A stretch of DNA of 64,000 nucleotides, taken from NCBI GenBank assembly GCA_938045195.1, contig CALINC010000141.1:1-64000 (forward strand), written 5' to 3'. The first letter of the stretch is position 1. The number at the start of each line of letters is the position of its first letter. Both the position numbers and the translations under genes were made by a program. The notes below the pieces were generated by a model. It was not told the DNA's origin. It made no database searches and was given only the letters and a program-made list of their open reading frames with translations. Source of the stretch: an uncultured Treponema sp. (GTDB lineage: Bacteria; Spirochaetota; Spirochaetia; Treponematales; Treponemataceae). Of this stretch, positions 7,434 to 17,400 are shown piece after piece.

Positions 7434-8980
7434 AAACTATTTTAACTGTTGACTGCGGCACGCAAAGTTTGCGTGCAATGCTTTTCGATTTGCACGGTAA
7501 TATTTTGTACTCAAAACGGGTAGGCTATAAACCTTATGTTGCGCCGCAGCCCGGTTGGGCGGAACAAGATGTAAATGTGTATTGGAATGCATTAAAAGAC
7601 GCTGTTTTAGAATTAAAAAATAAAGTTCCGGAAGAATTCGGTCAAATTGCAGGAATGGGTGTTACCGCAATGCGCGCAACAACGGTTTTAATTGATAAAG
7701 CCGGAAAAGTTTTGCGTCCTGCTATTGTTTGGCTGGATAACAGAAGCGCACGAGGGCACTATCATCCGAATAGTTTTATACACTGCGCTCTTAATGCCGC
7801 AGGGCTTTATCATTCTATTGTTACAATACAATCTAATTGTAAAACGAATTGGATTCGAGAAAATGAACCGGAGATTTGGAATAAAACATGGAAAATGCTT
7901 TTTCTTTCAGGATGGTTTATTTTTCGTCTTACCGGTGAAATTTGCGATACGGCATCGTCAATGGTGGGCTACATTCCATTTGTAAATAAAAAACGAGATT
8001 GGGCGGAGCGTCCATCAATAGAACAGCTCTTGATGCCGTTAGAAAAAGAAAAACAGAATAGAGTTGTTGAAAGCGGAAGCATTATCGGAAGTCTTACAAA
8101 AAATGCAGCGGAAGAATTAGGTTTACCTGCGGGGCTACCGCTAGTAGGGTGCGGAAGCGATAAGGCGTGTGAAACAGTCGGCGTTGGAGTAGTGAATTCT
8201 TCAACGGCATCTTTGAGTTTCGGTACTACCGCAACTATCGAAGTTTGTTCAAAAAAATATTTTGAATATAAAAAATTATTTCCGGCTTATTGCGGAATTT
8301 TACCGGACACTTGGCTTTCGGAATTGGAAATTTTCCGCGGCTATTGGATGATAAGCTGGTTTAAAGAAGAACTTTGCAAAGAAGAATGTAAGCAGGCGGA
8401 AATGCTCGGTGTAATTCCCGAAACGATTTTAGATAAACTTTTGCATGCCGCTCCCGCAGGCGGAAGCGGGTTAATGCTTCAACCCTATTGGGGTGCAAGT
8501 ATTTTTGACCGGTATGCAAAAGGAAGTATTATAGGTTTTGGGGATGTTCATGGACGAGATGATTTATACAGAGCAATAATTGAAGGCTTGGCATATTCAC
8601 TGCGTGAAGGTTTGGAAATAATAGAAGCTAAAGCCGGAATAAAATGTGCAACCGTTGCGGCTTCCGGCGGAGCGTCTCAAAGCGATGCTATATGCCAAAT
8701 TACCGCAGATATTTTAAATAAACCTTTAGTGCGCGGTAGAACTCCGGAGGCATCTTCTCTTGGCACTGCTATTATAACAGCAAAAGGACTCGGCGAATAT
8801 TCTTCGATTGAAGATGCTGTAAGACAAATGGTTTCTTATAAAAAAGAATTCTTACCGAATACCGCACACAGAAATTTATATGATAATTTATTTGCAGTTT
8901 ATAAAAAAATATATCCCGCACTAAAAAATATTTACAAAGATATTCAAAAAGCAACAAATTATCCTGAAGCAAAAAAATGA
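7430..8980 (+). CDS. FGGY-family carbohydrate/polyol kinase
   Basis: This is an ASKHA-fold kinase that phosphorylates a sugar or polyol with ATP. The phosphate-1 motif DCGTQSLRAMLFD is at 8-20, VTAMRATTVLID lies in the first domain, SFGTTATIEV and the C-terminal ASGGASQSDAICQ (about 412-424) form the ATP site. The 516 residues fit the family. Its place between a DUF1667 gene and a flavoenzyme suggests glycerol as substrate, but the N-terminal half also resembles xylulokinase-like members, so substrate remains an inference. It overlaps the upstream gene by 4 bp and is followed after 27 nt by the AGPS-like gene. Confidence 0.85.
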   Translation: MKTILTVDCGTQSLRAMLFDLHGNILYSKRVGYKPYVAPQPGWAEQDVNVYWNALKDAVLELKNKVPEEFGQIAGMGVTAMRATTVLIDKAGKVLRPAIVWLDNRSARGHYHPNSFIHCALNAAGLYHSIVTIQSNCKTNWIRENEPEIWNKTWKMLFLSGWFIFRLTGEICDTASSMVGYIPFVNKKRDWAERPSIEQLLMPLEKEKQNRVVESGSIIGSLTKNAAEELGLPAGLPLVGCGSDKACETVGVGVVNSSTASLSFGTTATIEVCSKKYFEYKKLFPAYCGILPDTWLSELEIFRGYWMISWFKEELCKEECKQAEMLGVIPETILDKLLHAAPAGGSGLMLQPYWGASIFDRYAKGSIIGFGDVHGRDDLYRAIIEGLAYSLREGLEIIEAKAGIKCATVAASGGASQSDAICQITADILNKPLVRGRTPEASSLGTAIITAKGLGEYSSIEDAVRQMVSYKKEFLPNTAHRNLYDNLFAVYKKIYPALKNIYKDIQKATNYPEAKK

Positions 8981-9007
8981 ACGGATAAAGATAAGGAGAA
9001 TTAGAAT

Positions 9008-10759
9008 ATGGGAAAACGTTACACGTACAAAGATTTTAAACCGGTTTGGGAACAAGTTCCTCCGCCTAAAGGAAGTTTCCGTTCCGTATTAAAATGGGGA
9101 AACCCCAATGAGTTTAAAGAACCTAATGAACGGCTTTACAAATATATGAAAACCGTTTTCGGGATCGGCGATGATATGTTTAAGCAGAAAAAAAATGAAG
9201 GGCTTAATTCTCTTCCGGCTTCTCTTGAAGTTAAACTTGAGGCAAAACATATTGAAAAATTAAAAGAAATTTTCGGTGATGAAAATGTCAGCACGCTTGT
9301 AAAAGACAGAGCTTTCGTTGCGTACGGAAAAACCATGTACGATTCGTATCGTCTGCGCGAGGGACTTTTAGAGAACGTTCCGGACGTTGTTGTTTTCCCG
9401 TCGGAGCATGAGCAAATTGTTCAATTAGTTGAATACTGCAATTCAAATAAAATTCCGCTTTATGTGTATGGCGGCGGTTCTTCCGTTACGCGCGGTGTAG
9501 AAGCCGTTAAAGGCGGAATTACTTTAGATATGCGTAAAAATTTTAATAAGGTTTTGGAATTCAACGAAACGAATCAAACAATAACGGTGCAAGCGGGAAT
9601 GTCGGGACCGCAACTGGAAGCGCATTTAAATAATGCACAAAAAGAATTTAATGCAAAGCGTGCATATACGTGCGGACACTTTCCCCAATCATTTGAATAT
9701 TCATCGGTAGGCGGTTGGGTTGTAACGCGCGGTGCAGGACAAAACTCAACCTATTATGGCAACATAAAAGATATTGTTTTCAAGCAAACTTATGTAACTC
9801 CGCAAGGAATTGTAAAAAGTTACGGACTTCCCGCTCATGCGGTAGGACCTGATATTGATGAAATAATGATGGGCAGCGAAGGGGCCTTTGGAATTCTTAC
9901 AAATGTAACGCTGCGCTTTTTCCGTTATATGCCGGAAAACAGAAAAAAATTCAGTTTTATTTTTAAAACTTGGCAAGATGGAATGGATGCCTGCCGAGAA
10001 ATTATGCAAAACGAATCGGGCTTCCCTTCTGTATTTAGACTTTCGGATGCGGAAGAAACCGATATGGCTTTAAAACTGTACGGTGTTGAAGGTACGGTTA
10101 TCGAAAGCGCAATGAATATGATGGGCTATAAGCCAATGCAGCGGTGTTTGTTTTTAGGCTGGACTGAGGGTGAAAAGAATTTTTCAAAACAACTTTATAA
10201 AAAAATAAAAAAAATTTGCAAAGCGCATGGAGGTTTCTTTTTAACCGGAAAGCCTGTAGACGGCTGGGAACACGGACGCTTTGCAGATCCTTATTTGCGA
10301 GAGTCGCTGCAAGATTACGGCGTAATTATTGATACAATGGAGTGCAGCGTAACTTGGGAGATGATGCCGCGTGTCCATAAGGAAGTGCGTAAATTTGCAA
10401 AGTCGCGTCCGCATACGGTTTGTATGACGCATCTTTCGCATGCGTATCCTCAAGGGGCAAACTTGTATTTTATTTTTATCGGGTTATTTGAAAATAAAGA
10501 AGAATATGTAGAATACCAATACGGTATTTTTGATAATATTCAGCTGCAAGGAGCCGCTATGAGCCATCATCATGGAGTGGGAAAAATGACTGCGGCTTGG
10601 GTAGAACAAGCAATCGGTGAAACCGATTTTGAAATTTTTAAAGCACTCAAAAATCATTTTGACCCGAATAATATTATGAATCCGGGCGGGACGCTTGGTC
10701 TTGATATGAGCGAAGAACAAAAACGCAAACCGAAATTTGCAGGAAAAACATGGAGATAA
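9008..10759 (+). CDS. Alkyldihydroxyacetonephosphate synthase-like FAD-linked oxidase
   Basis: This 583-residue flavoprotein has the VAO/PCMH FAD fold: PDVVVFPSEHEQIVQLV (125-141), the FAD-binding YGGGSSVTRGV (154-164), VGGWVVTRGAGQNSTYYG (234-251) and GSEGAFGIL (289-297). The region around His224 (GHFPQSFEYSS) aligns by eye with the HEPDSLEFS segment of eukaryotic AGPS, and SHHHGVGKM carries three consecutive histidines (520-522), the hallmark triple-His motif of AGPS. AGPS swaps the acyl chain of acyl-DHAP for a fatty alcohol, the committed step of ether lipids. Ribosome site AAGGAG lies at 8993-8998. It closes the operon. A role as a polyol-phosphate dehydrogenase is the alternative. Confidence 0.75.
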   Translation: MGKRYTYKDFKPVWEQVPPPKGSFRSVLKWGNPNEFKEPNERLYKYMKTVFGIGDDMFKQKKNEGLNSLPASLEVKLEAKHIEKLKEIFGDENVSTLVKDRAFVAYGKTMYDSYRLREGLLENVPDVVVFPSEHEQIVQLVEYCNSNKIPLYVYGGGSSVTRGVEAVKGGITLDMRKNFNKVLEFNETNQTITVQAGMSGPQLEAHLNNAQKEFNAKRAYTCGHFPQSFEYSSVGGWVVTRGAGQNSTYYGNIKDIVFKQTYVTPQGIVKSYGLPAHAVGPDIDEIMMGSEGAFGILTNVTLRFFRYMPENRKKFSFIFKTWQDGMDACREIMQNESGFPSVFRLSDAEETDMALKLYGVEGTVIESAMNMMGYKPMQRCLFLGWTEGEKNFSKQLYKKIKKICKAHGGFFLTGKPVDGWEHGRFADPYLRESLQDYGVIIDTMECSVTWEMMPRVHKEVRKFAKSRPHTVCMTHLSHAYPQGANLYFIFIGLFENKEEYVEYQYGIFDNIQLQGAAMSHHHGVGKMTAAWVEQAIGETDFEIFKALKNHFDPNNIMNPGGTLGLDMSEEQKRKPKFAGKTWR

Positions 10760-10786
10760 AATATTTCGATTAAATTTTAATTAATG

Positions 10787-10826
10787 GGCTGCCTTAAAAA
10801 TTATAATGTATAATTTTTGGACAGCT
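10787..10826. terminator. Bidirectional terminator hairpin
   Basis: An imperfect long stem pairs AAAAATTATA (10796-10805) with TATAATTTTT (10809-10818), extended by GCTG/CAGC outer bases. It lies between two converging genes and has A and T runs on both sides of the loop. Its TTTTTGGACAG arm is shared with the hairpin at 57975-58002. Confidence 0.6.
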
Positions 10827-10829
10827 CGT

Positions 10830-13800
10830 TTAGTATTCAACTTTACCGGAAATACCTGCCGTAATATTTAACAAAAAAGAATTCCTGTCGGTAGAAGATC
10901 CTGAAAATTCTGCAAATAATTTTATTTCACCGTGTTCGCCTATTTTTGTTATTTGAGAATGTTTAAATGAAAGCGTATAATTTAATTTTTTTGAATTTAT
11001 TTTTTGCGATAATTCTATAGAAAATTTTTCTTCTCGGCTGTCAAGCAATTTTATCTTGCTGAATGATTGAATAATTAAATGCGGTAAAGAATAATTACTT
11101 TCCGAAACAAAGCTGAAACTGATTTTTTCTTTCCATTCTTCAGATTTTATTTTTGACTCTTTAAGTTTTATTGCGGTACAATTAAAATCATTTTCAAATG
11201 TTATACGGCTTCGTGCCCCAAAAAAATAATATAAACTATGAAAAGAATTAAATTTGAATTTAAAAAATTCTTTTCCGAAAGAAAAATTCCATTTATATAT
11301 TCTATTTAGTTCATCTTGGTCATACCAATTAAATAAATTAAAATATCCGTATTTTCCGGAAATATTTAAAGCGGTATATTTTATCAAAAAATCTAATGAG
11401 TAAATATTAGAGGCTTGAGTAAATGATTTTTCCGATTTTACAATTCGCGAGAATTTTGTATTAAATTCGAGCGGTAAATATAAATCGCTCATTGTTGTAC
11501 TGATAAGCCGTGAAATATTTAAACTGTAAGAATTATAAAACATATAGTTATGTAAATTATTTAATTGTATCTGTTTATTTATTCTTTTGTCGATTAGGTC
11601 ATAAAATATCGGTTTTGAAAAAAGCCAATACTGTTCACCCATTCCAATAAATAAATAGTGAATATCATCGGAATATTTTTTTTGATATTGCATTTCGCTT
11701 CCGGTTTTTTGTTTCACTATTTTACGTTCAAAAATAGGAGTAAAGAAAATATTTTTAACTTCAAACGGAATGGAAATTGAAAATTTAGTTTCTTCTTCGC
11801 ATTGAGGATTGTTTGAATTATATATTTTTGCGGCAGCAATTCCCTCTAAATTAAATCCTAATAACTTAGTGTTTTTTATAGATGCAGAAGTGTCCGAAAA
11901 TAAATTAAAAATTATTTTTAATTCCGAATTTCTATTTTCAGCGTTATTCACCCCTTCAGAATACATATCAATTAAACTTTTTATCCATGCCTTAGTGTAG
12001 CCTAAATTGGATGTATTATAAAGCGTTTTATATTTTTGATTAACCGAGAAGCTAATAGCACTGTAAAGTATTCCAAAATCTTGCTTTGGAATTATCGGGG
12101 AAATAACAGCTTGGATTTTTTGATTTGTGAATTCTTTGTTATAATCTATTGCCGTCAAATAGTTTAATGCTGCATATTTTTCAAAACCGAGCATACACGT
12201 CCGCCGCAAAACTTCTTCATTTTGATTTATAAAAAAATATTCGGACGCATTAAAAAAATAAACGGGAATCATAACCGAATGCCCATAGCTTTCTATAACA
12301 TTATTGTGGTTTGTATTGCTTTCATTTTTATTTTGAAGAGACAATGTTCCAGCCAGATTTATTTTCCATAAATCTATAGAGGTTTCCATTTTAGAATTAA
12401 TTTTTATACTTTTATTTTGCGATATAGTTTTAAAATTGCCGTCAATATAAATGTGCGGATTTGAAAATACCGGCTGATTATTTTTTTCATAGATTATATC
12501 ATTTATCGTGTAATCGAAATAAGTTTTATTATCAAAAATATAATTTTGTTTTCTTATTTTTTCATTTTTATTTACAACTACATCGAACCCGAATTCGGAA
12601 CCGGTTGTAATATTATATTTTGCCAACTTTATTCCGCTTGAAAATTTATAACTGTCCGATAGTTCTTTCTTTTGCTTTGATATTTGCCAATCGCCTGCGC
12701 CGGCAAAAAATATATCAAGTTCTTTTATCGGATGCCAATGTATTCCTCCGGCAAATTTAATTGTTCCGGAATCGGAATATGTTTTTCCTTCTTGCCATTG
12801 TATTTCAATTAGATCATTAGGTAAAATTTCATGTTCTAATGTTATTATATTTGTATTTTCATTGTAATTAAAATTGAATATTTCTATTTTATTTTTATAT
12901 ACATGAATAGTTCCCGGTATTGTATTTTCATTTAAAAGAAATTCCGAAACTGGAATATAATTTCCATATAAAATGAATTTTGAAGACGCTTTATTGTTTA
13001 AAGTATTAGGTATATATATTTCCTTGTCAGTATTGACAAATGGAAACATTTGTTTTGGATTATTAAAACTATATTCTTCGTCTTTAGCCGAAGTTTGAAT
13101 AAATGTTATTTTTTCAAAATTATCGGTAAATATTTCGCTTGAATTTATATATATATCAAAACCGTTTGCTTCATTTTCGCTTGACGCTTCAATGAGTTTT
13201 ATAAAATCATAAGTTTTGTTTTTTGAAATATTATAACGCGAAGCGATTTCAAAAGGTGAAAAAGAATCTTTTTCTTTTAATAACAAGAAGCCTTTGCCGT
13301 TAATATCCGTTTTGTAATTGGTAATATCTGTTTTTATTGAATAACTGGATGCTTCAACGGAATCAAAATATGTTTTTACGCCGGATAAAAATTCATTTGC
13401 ATCAGACTCTTCAGTTGGTGAAAAAAAATATTCCACAGCGGCACCGTTCGGGAAACTTTTTTTTAAGGCAAGTGTTTGTTCTCTTGGGTTTATGCTAAAT
13501 TCATCAGGCGGTAATTCTCGCCAATCGGAATTTGAATAATCTTTTACAAATACGCGCAAAGTTTTTCCGTATAAATTATCGGTGTGGACGGGGATATAAA
13601 AATATTGAGCTTTCGCCCAGTTGTTTATATCAATTTTTGTTTTTATTACTTCATTTTTTCCATAAAAGGTTTTTGAATTATATTCAGCACTTTCATAACG
13701 GAGCATTATATCTGCGTTCCAATTCTCTCCTGCAAATGTACCCATAATACCGGGAGCAATTATATTTCCTCCGCCTGCTTTTATGAAGCCGTAATTCGAC

Positions 13801-14234
13801 GGAAATTTAATTCCGCTGTTTCCTGCACGGATATGTTTTATATAAGATTCGCCTTTTCCAAAATAACCTAAAGCCAAAACGCTTTTTTTATAATCATCTT
13901 TATACAGAATGTCAAAATAAAATTGTTTATTTAAAAATAACCATAATGACAAATTTGCTTTTTGTTTAAAAATAGGCTGGAAAGAATTTATTTTAGAATA
14001 ACCTTTAAAAAATTCAAAACTTGCAGAGGCGAATAATTCTGCATCCCAGAAACCGTCTAAAAAAAGCACAGCTTTATCCTGTTCTATATTTTTAAAATAT
14101 ATCCCCGCTTTATTTTCTCCCGTACGGCTTTTAATAATTTCGGTTTCATCTATTGCATTTGTAGTATCTGGAATTTCAGAAAATAAAATAAGGAAAACAT
14201 TAAAAAATAAAAATGCAATAAATTTTTTTTTCAT
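10830..14234 (-). CDS. Large exported protein, predicted outer-membrane beta-barrel
   Basis: I do not recognise this 1134-residue protein. It begins with a clear signal peptide (MKKKFIAFLFFNVFLILFS). The remainder has no long hydrophobic helix and is rich in alternating aromatic and polar residues, Asn, Ser and Lys, with many short strands such as KFILYGNYIPV and NISGKYGYFNLFNW. It ends in SGKVEY, a C-terminus with a terminal aromatic residue. That pattern fits a large outer-membrane or outer-membrane-associated barrel. GAGG precedes the ATG, which overlaps the dinB stop by 4 bp, so it is translated with the upstream genes. It is the last gene of a run starting at 18962. Confidence 0.6.
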   Translation of the reverse strand: MKKKFIAFLFFNVFLILFSEIPDTTNAIDETEIIKSRTGENKAGIYFKNIEQDKAVLFLDGFWDAELFASASFEFFKGYSKINSFQPIFKQKANLSLWLFLNKQFYFDILYKDDYKKSVLALGYFGKGESYIKHIRAGNSGIKFPSNYGFIKAGGGNIIAPGIMGTFAGENWNADIMLRYESAEYNSKTFYGKNEVIKTKIDINNWAKAQYFYIPVHTDNLYGKTLRVFVKDYSNSDWRELPPDEFSINPREQTLALKKSFPNGAAVEYFFSPTEESDANEFLSGVKTYFDSVEASSYSIKTDITNYKTDINGKGFLLLKEKDSFSPFEIASRYNISKNKTYDFIKLIEASSENEANGFDIYINSSEIFTDNFEKITFIQTSAKDEEYSFNNPKQMFPFVNTDKEIYIPNTLNNKASSKFILYGNYIPVSEFLLNENTIPGTIHVYKNKIEIFNFNYNENTNIITLEHEILPNDLIEIQWQEGKTYSDSGTIKFAGGIHWHPIKELDIFFAGAGDWQISKQKKELSDSYKFSSGIKLAKYNITTGSEFGFDVVVNKNEKIRKQNYIFDNKTYFDYTINDIIYEKNNQPVFSNPHIYIDGNFKTISQNKSIKINSKMETSIDLWKINLAGTLSLQNKNESNTNHNNVIESYGHSVMIPVYFFNASEYFFINQNEEVLRRTCMLGFEKYAALNYLTAIDYNKEFTNQKIQAVISPIIPKQDFGILYSAISFSVNQKYKTLYNTSNLGYTKAWIKSLIDMYSEGVNNAENRNSELKIIFNLFSDTSASIKNTKLLGFNLEGIAAAKIYNSNNPQCEEETKFSISIPFEVKNIFFTPIFERKIVKQKTGSEMQYQKKYSDDIHYLFIGMGEQYWLFSKPIFYDLIDKRINKQIQLNNLHNYMFYNSYSLNISRLISTTMSDLYLPLEFNTKFSRIVKSEKSFTQASNIYSLDFLIKYTALNISGKYGYFNLFNWYDQDELNRIYKWNFSFGKEFFKFKFNSFHSLYYFFGARSRITFENDFNCTAIKLKESKIKSEEWKEKISFSFVSESNYSLPHLIIQSFSKIKLLDSREEKFSIELSQKINSKKLNYTLSFKHSQITKIGEHGEIKLFAEFSGSSTDRNSFLLNITAGISGKVEY

Positions 14235-15418
14235 TCAATGTCCTCATTTCCGGTTTTTAAAAGGCGCGCAGGTTTTAAAATATTTTTACCTTGTTTTTTT
14301 GTAAGCGTATATATCGTTTCTTCAATTTTTCTTTTTTTTAATTTTTCTTTGCTGCAAAATAATTCAAGCTGTGCTTCCGGTGAATTGTTTTCAATATTCA
14401 TAACGGATACTCCCAATAATCGAATAGAAGTTTTATTATCAAATTTTTTATAAAATATTTTTTTTGCACGTTCATATAAATTGTGCGAATCATTTATGAT
14501 CTCGCCTGTTTCTTGAATTGAAACTGTTGTAAAATTTCCATAGCGTATTTTAATACCGACGGTTCTACTTTTTACTTTTTCATCTATAATCCGATACATT
14601 ATTTCATTAGATAAAAAGAAAAGAGCATCGTCAATTTGTTCGCGGGAACATATATCATACTCAAAAGTACGCTCAGTACTTATCGAATGTTGTTTTGTTT
14701 CATCGGAAAAAAGCTCAGTAACTTCTCCGCGCACGGCTTTATATAAAAAAGTCCCTCCTGCATTTCCCAGCATTGAACGTAATAATTTTTCACTCTCATT
14801 ACTTATTTGAGTAACTGTCTTTAATCCGCAGGCGATAAGTTTTTCGCGTGTTTTTTCTCCGATACCCCAGACATCCTTTAGCTCAAGCGATTTCATAAAT
14901 TCACTTTCGCCGCCTGCAGGTACAATAAACAGTCCATCAGGTTTTGATTTCCCTGAAGCAATTTTCGCAATATATTTATTTGAAGCACACCCTATTGAAA
15001 CGGTAAGGCCTGTTTTTTCTTTTACTTCTTTTTTTAATGCAATGGCTGCTTCTTGAGGCTCTCCGAAAATCATTTCCATTCCAGTCATATTTAAAAATGC
15101 TTCGTCTATGGATATTTGCATAACATCCGGAGTGAAGTTATTAAAAATAGTCATTACCTCTTTCGATTTTTCATGATAACGTTGCATTCTTCCGTTAAGA
15201 AAAATTCCATGAGGGCAGAGTTTATGAGCCTGCATTATCGGCATCGCAGAATGAACGCCAAACTTTCTGGCTTCATAAGAACACGTAGAAACGACACCTC
15301 TTCTGGAATTGCCTCCAACAATTACCGGATGACCGCGGTATTGCGGATTATCTAATTGTTCAACTGAAGCAAAGAAAGCATCTAAGTCAACATGAAAAAA
15401 AACTTTTTGCTTCTCCAT
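14231..15418 (-). CDS. dinB: DNA polymerase IV (Y-family translesion polymerase)
   Basis: This is an error-prone polymerase that copies across damaged bases. The N-terminal HVDLDAFFASVEQ (9-21) holds the first catalytic Asp residues, followed by VVSTCSYEARKFGV, the SIDEAFLNMTG catalytic motif (about residues 103-113), the helix-hairpin-helix region KDVWGIGEKTREKL and a little-finger domain. Length 395 is normal, with extra basic residues at the C-terminus. GGAGAA lies before the ATG. It sits 1 nt after the upstream membrane gene and overlaps the downstream outer-membrane gene, an unusual place for dinB. No LexA-type box was seen just upstream. Confidence 0.93.
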   Translation of the reverse strand: MEKQKVFFHVDLDAFFASVEQLDNPQYRGHPVIVGGNSRRGVVSTCSYEARKFGVHSAMPIMQAHKLCPHGIFLNGRMQRYHEKSKEVMTIFNNFTPDVMQISIDEAFLNMTGMEMIFGEPQEAAIALKKEVKEKTGLTVSIGCASNKYIAKIASGKSKPDGLFIVPAGGESEFMKSLELKDVWGIGEKTREKLIACGLKTVTQISNESEKLLRSMLGNAGGTFLYKAVRGEVTELFSDETKQHSISTERTFEYDICSREQIDDALFFLSNEIMYRIIDEKVKSRTVGIKIRYGNFTTVSIQETGEIINDSHNLYERAKKIFYKKFDNKTSIRLLGVSVMNIENNSPEAQLELFCSKEKLKKRKIEETIYTLTKKQGKNILKPARLLKTGNEDIE

Positions 15419-15419
15419 G

Positions 15420-17387
15420 TTAATTCTCCGTATTGTATTTTTCTTGAGGCTTTAAAGAAAAAGTTTTGGTTATTTGAAATATGAGTTTTTTATTTTTGTT
15501 TTCCTCAAAATATTTTTTTAAATTTAGTTCCGGAAGTTCACCGTAAAACCAAGCATTTATTTTTACCGAAAGTTTATTATCTTTTTCTCCTGAGAATTTA
15601 ATTGAAAAATCATCGGATGTATTAAGTGGTGATAAAAAACTTATTGTATTACCGGAAGCCGACGTTGTAAATTCCGAGTCGGCTTCATATATCGGAAAAC
15701 CGTCTTCACGCGTTATTAAAATATTTATAATGGTACTTTTTAGAAGCGGGGTAACTTTAATTTCACCGATACTTCTTTCAAAATAATTTTTTAATTGATA
15801 TTTAACTGAAATAAAATTATTCTCATTTATATTTTTTAATTCTTCAATAATTTTTAAATCATCTTTCGTAGCGGGTATTACTCTAGAATTTACAACCGCT
15901 TCGGCAGATTTTTTTTGATTTTCAATTTTACATATTATAAAAAATTCTTTATTATTTTGCTGTATAAAATAAACTTGAAAAAGAATTATTAAAAGACAGC
16001 ATGCCGAAATGCATCCCATAAGAATACGAATTATCAAGCCGGTTATTTTAGATTTATGGTTATCTTTTTGTATTTTTATAAAAAGCCGTGAAACCATCAA
16101 ATAATAAGGCGTAACAAAAAAAGAAGCAGCGGCATTATTTGCATAAAATAATGCCGCAATTAAATTATCCGGTTTAAAAAATATTTGTGAAAAATAAAAT
16201 AAAAGGATTACAATATTTAAAAGTAAAAATATTATTTGAAAATATATTTTGTTGAATTGGCATGATATAACAGATAAAATATAAATTTCTAAAAATAAAA
16301 TTGATAAAGACAAATCAAAACTCGAAAATATAAAAATATTTAAAAAGCAAACTAAACTGGTTAAATATCCGTATATAAATGTACTTTGCGGTAAATTCAC
16401 TTTTTTATTTAATAATAAAATTATCGAGCTAATCATAAAACCTAAAGCAAATTTAAAAATTACCGCTGCGAGAGGAAGTTCGTTTATAAAATCTGCGGTT
16501 CCGAACCTCAATCGGAATATAAGCAAGACAATATATTCGCTTAAATAAAAAGAAATTAGATTTATGATAAAGAATAAAATAGGTACGCTCCAGAGTTTTA
16601 ATAAGTCTTTAATATGTTTTTCTTTTTTTTTGCCGAATAAAAAACTAAACATAAAAATATAAAATAGACCTATTAAAATTACAGCAATCATTACAATGGT
16701 CAAAATTCTTTCACTGATTATTCTATAGCCGAATAGTTTTTTTACATTATAATGTTTATCCCACTCATAAGGTATGTTTTGAGAATACATATTTGCAATA
16801 TCCATTAAGGAATCCGTTATATCAATATTAGTAGATAATTCGATTGCAGGGATTTCTTCATTTAAATATTCCGCTAATATTTTGTTATCGGGTAAAAAGC
16901 CTAATCGTCTTAAAATTATATTATTCGGATTAAATTCAATATTTATTTTATCTTTTTTTAACTGGGTAAATAAAGTTGAAAGCATCCATGCCGGGCTTGT
17001 CCTTCTTCCGGAGCCTGCCGTTATTTTAACCGTATTTACGGCACCGTCTGATAAAATAAATACTGCGGAATATTTTTTTTCGTGTATCTTACCGATAAGA
17101 TCTTTTGTATTTTTATGTCCGCCGGCGGGAATTGGTTTTGGCAAATTAGGTTCATCATTATCAGTAATTGCAATTATTACTTTTCCGTTTAATTTTTCTG
17201 CATTGAGTTTTTGTGCAAGTTTATGTAAAATTGTTGTTGAAAATGTCTCTTCATTATTTACATCCCGAGATGCCGTAAATACAACAATTTGATCCGTTTT
17301 TGGACCTAATTCATAAATTATATTTTCGGAATAAAGTTTTATAATTGAGAAAATAATTAAACTAAAAACAATACAATTCTTTTTCAA
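15420..17387 (-). CDS. Polytopic membrane protein with two soluble domains, unknown function
   Basis: I do not recognise the family. Residues 1-20 form a signal peptide or first membrane segment, 21-215 a soluble alpha/beta-looking domain (IVVFTASRD, KVIIAITDND, SAVFILSDG) that recalls hydrolase or caspase-like folds without obvious metal ligands, about 225-485 contain 8 or so hydrophobic segments, and 490-655 is a second soluble domain. The only usable start is TTG at 17387, with an AAAGG about 10 nt upstream; the next in-frame ATG would remove most of the first domain. It lies 13 nt after the J-domain gene and 1 nt before dinB. Confidence 0.6.
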   Translation of the reverse strand: MKKNCIVFSLIIFSIIKLYSENIIYELGPKTDQIVVFTASRDVNNEETFSTTILHKLAQKLNAEKLNGKVIIAITDNDEPNLPKPIPAGGHKNTKDLIGKIHEKKYSAVFILSDGAVNTVKITAGSGRRTSPAWMLSTLFTQLKKDKINIEFNPNNIILRRLGFLPDNKILAEYLNEEIPAIELSTNIDITDSLMDIANMYSQNIPYEWDKHYNVKKLFGYRIISERILTIVMIAVILIGLFYIFMFSFLFGKKKEKHIKDLLKLWSVPILFFIINLISFYLSEYIVLLIFRLRFGTADFINELPLAAVIFKFALGFMISSIILLLNKKVNLPQSTFIYGYLTSLVCFLNIFIFSSFDLSLSILFLEIYILSVISCQFNKIYFQIIFLLLNIVILLFYFSQIFFKPDNLIAALFYANNAAASFFVTPYYLMVSRLFIKIQKDNHKSKITGLIIRILMGCISACCLLIILFQVYFIQQNNKEFFIICKIENQKKSAEAVVNSRVIPATKDDLKIIEELKNINENNFISVKYQLKNYFERSIGEIKVTPLLKSTIINILITREDGFPIYEADSEFTTSASGNTISFLSPLNTSDDFSIKFSGEKDNKLSVKINAWFYGELPELNLKKYFEENKNKKLIFQITKTFSLKPQEKYNTEN

Positions 17388-17400
17388 AATATTTAAGCCT

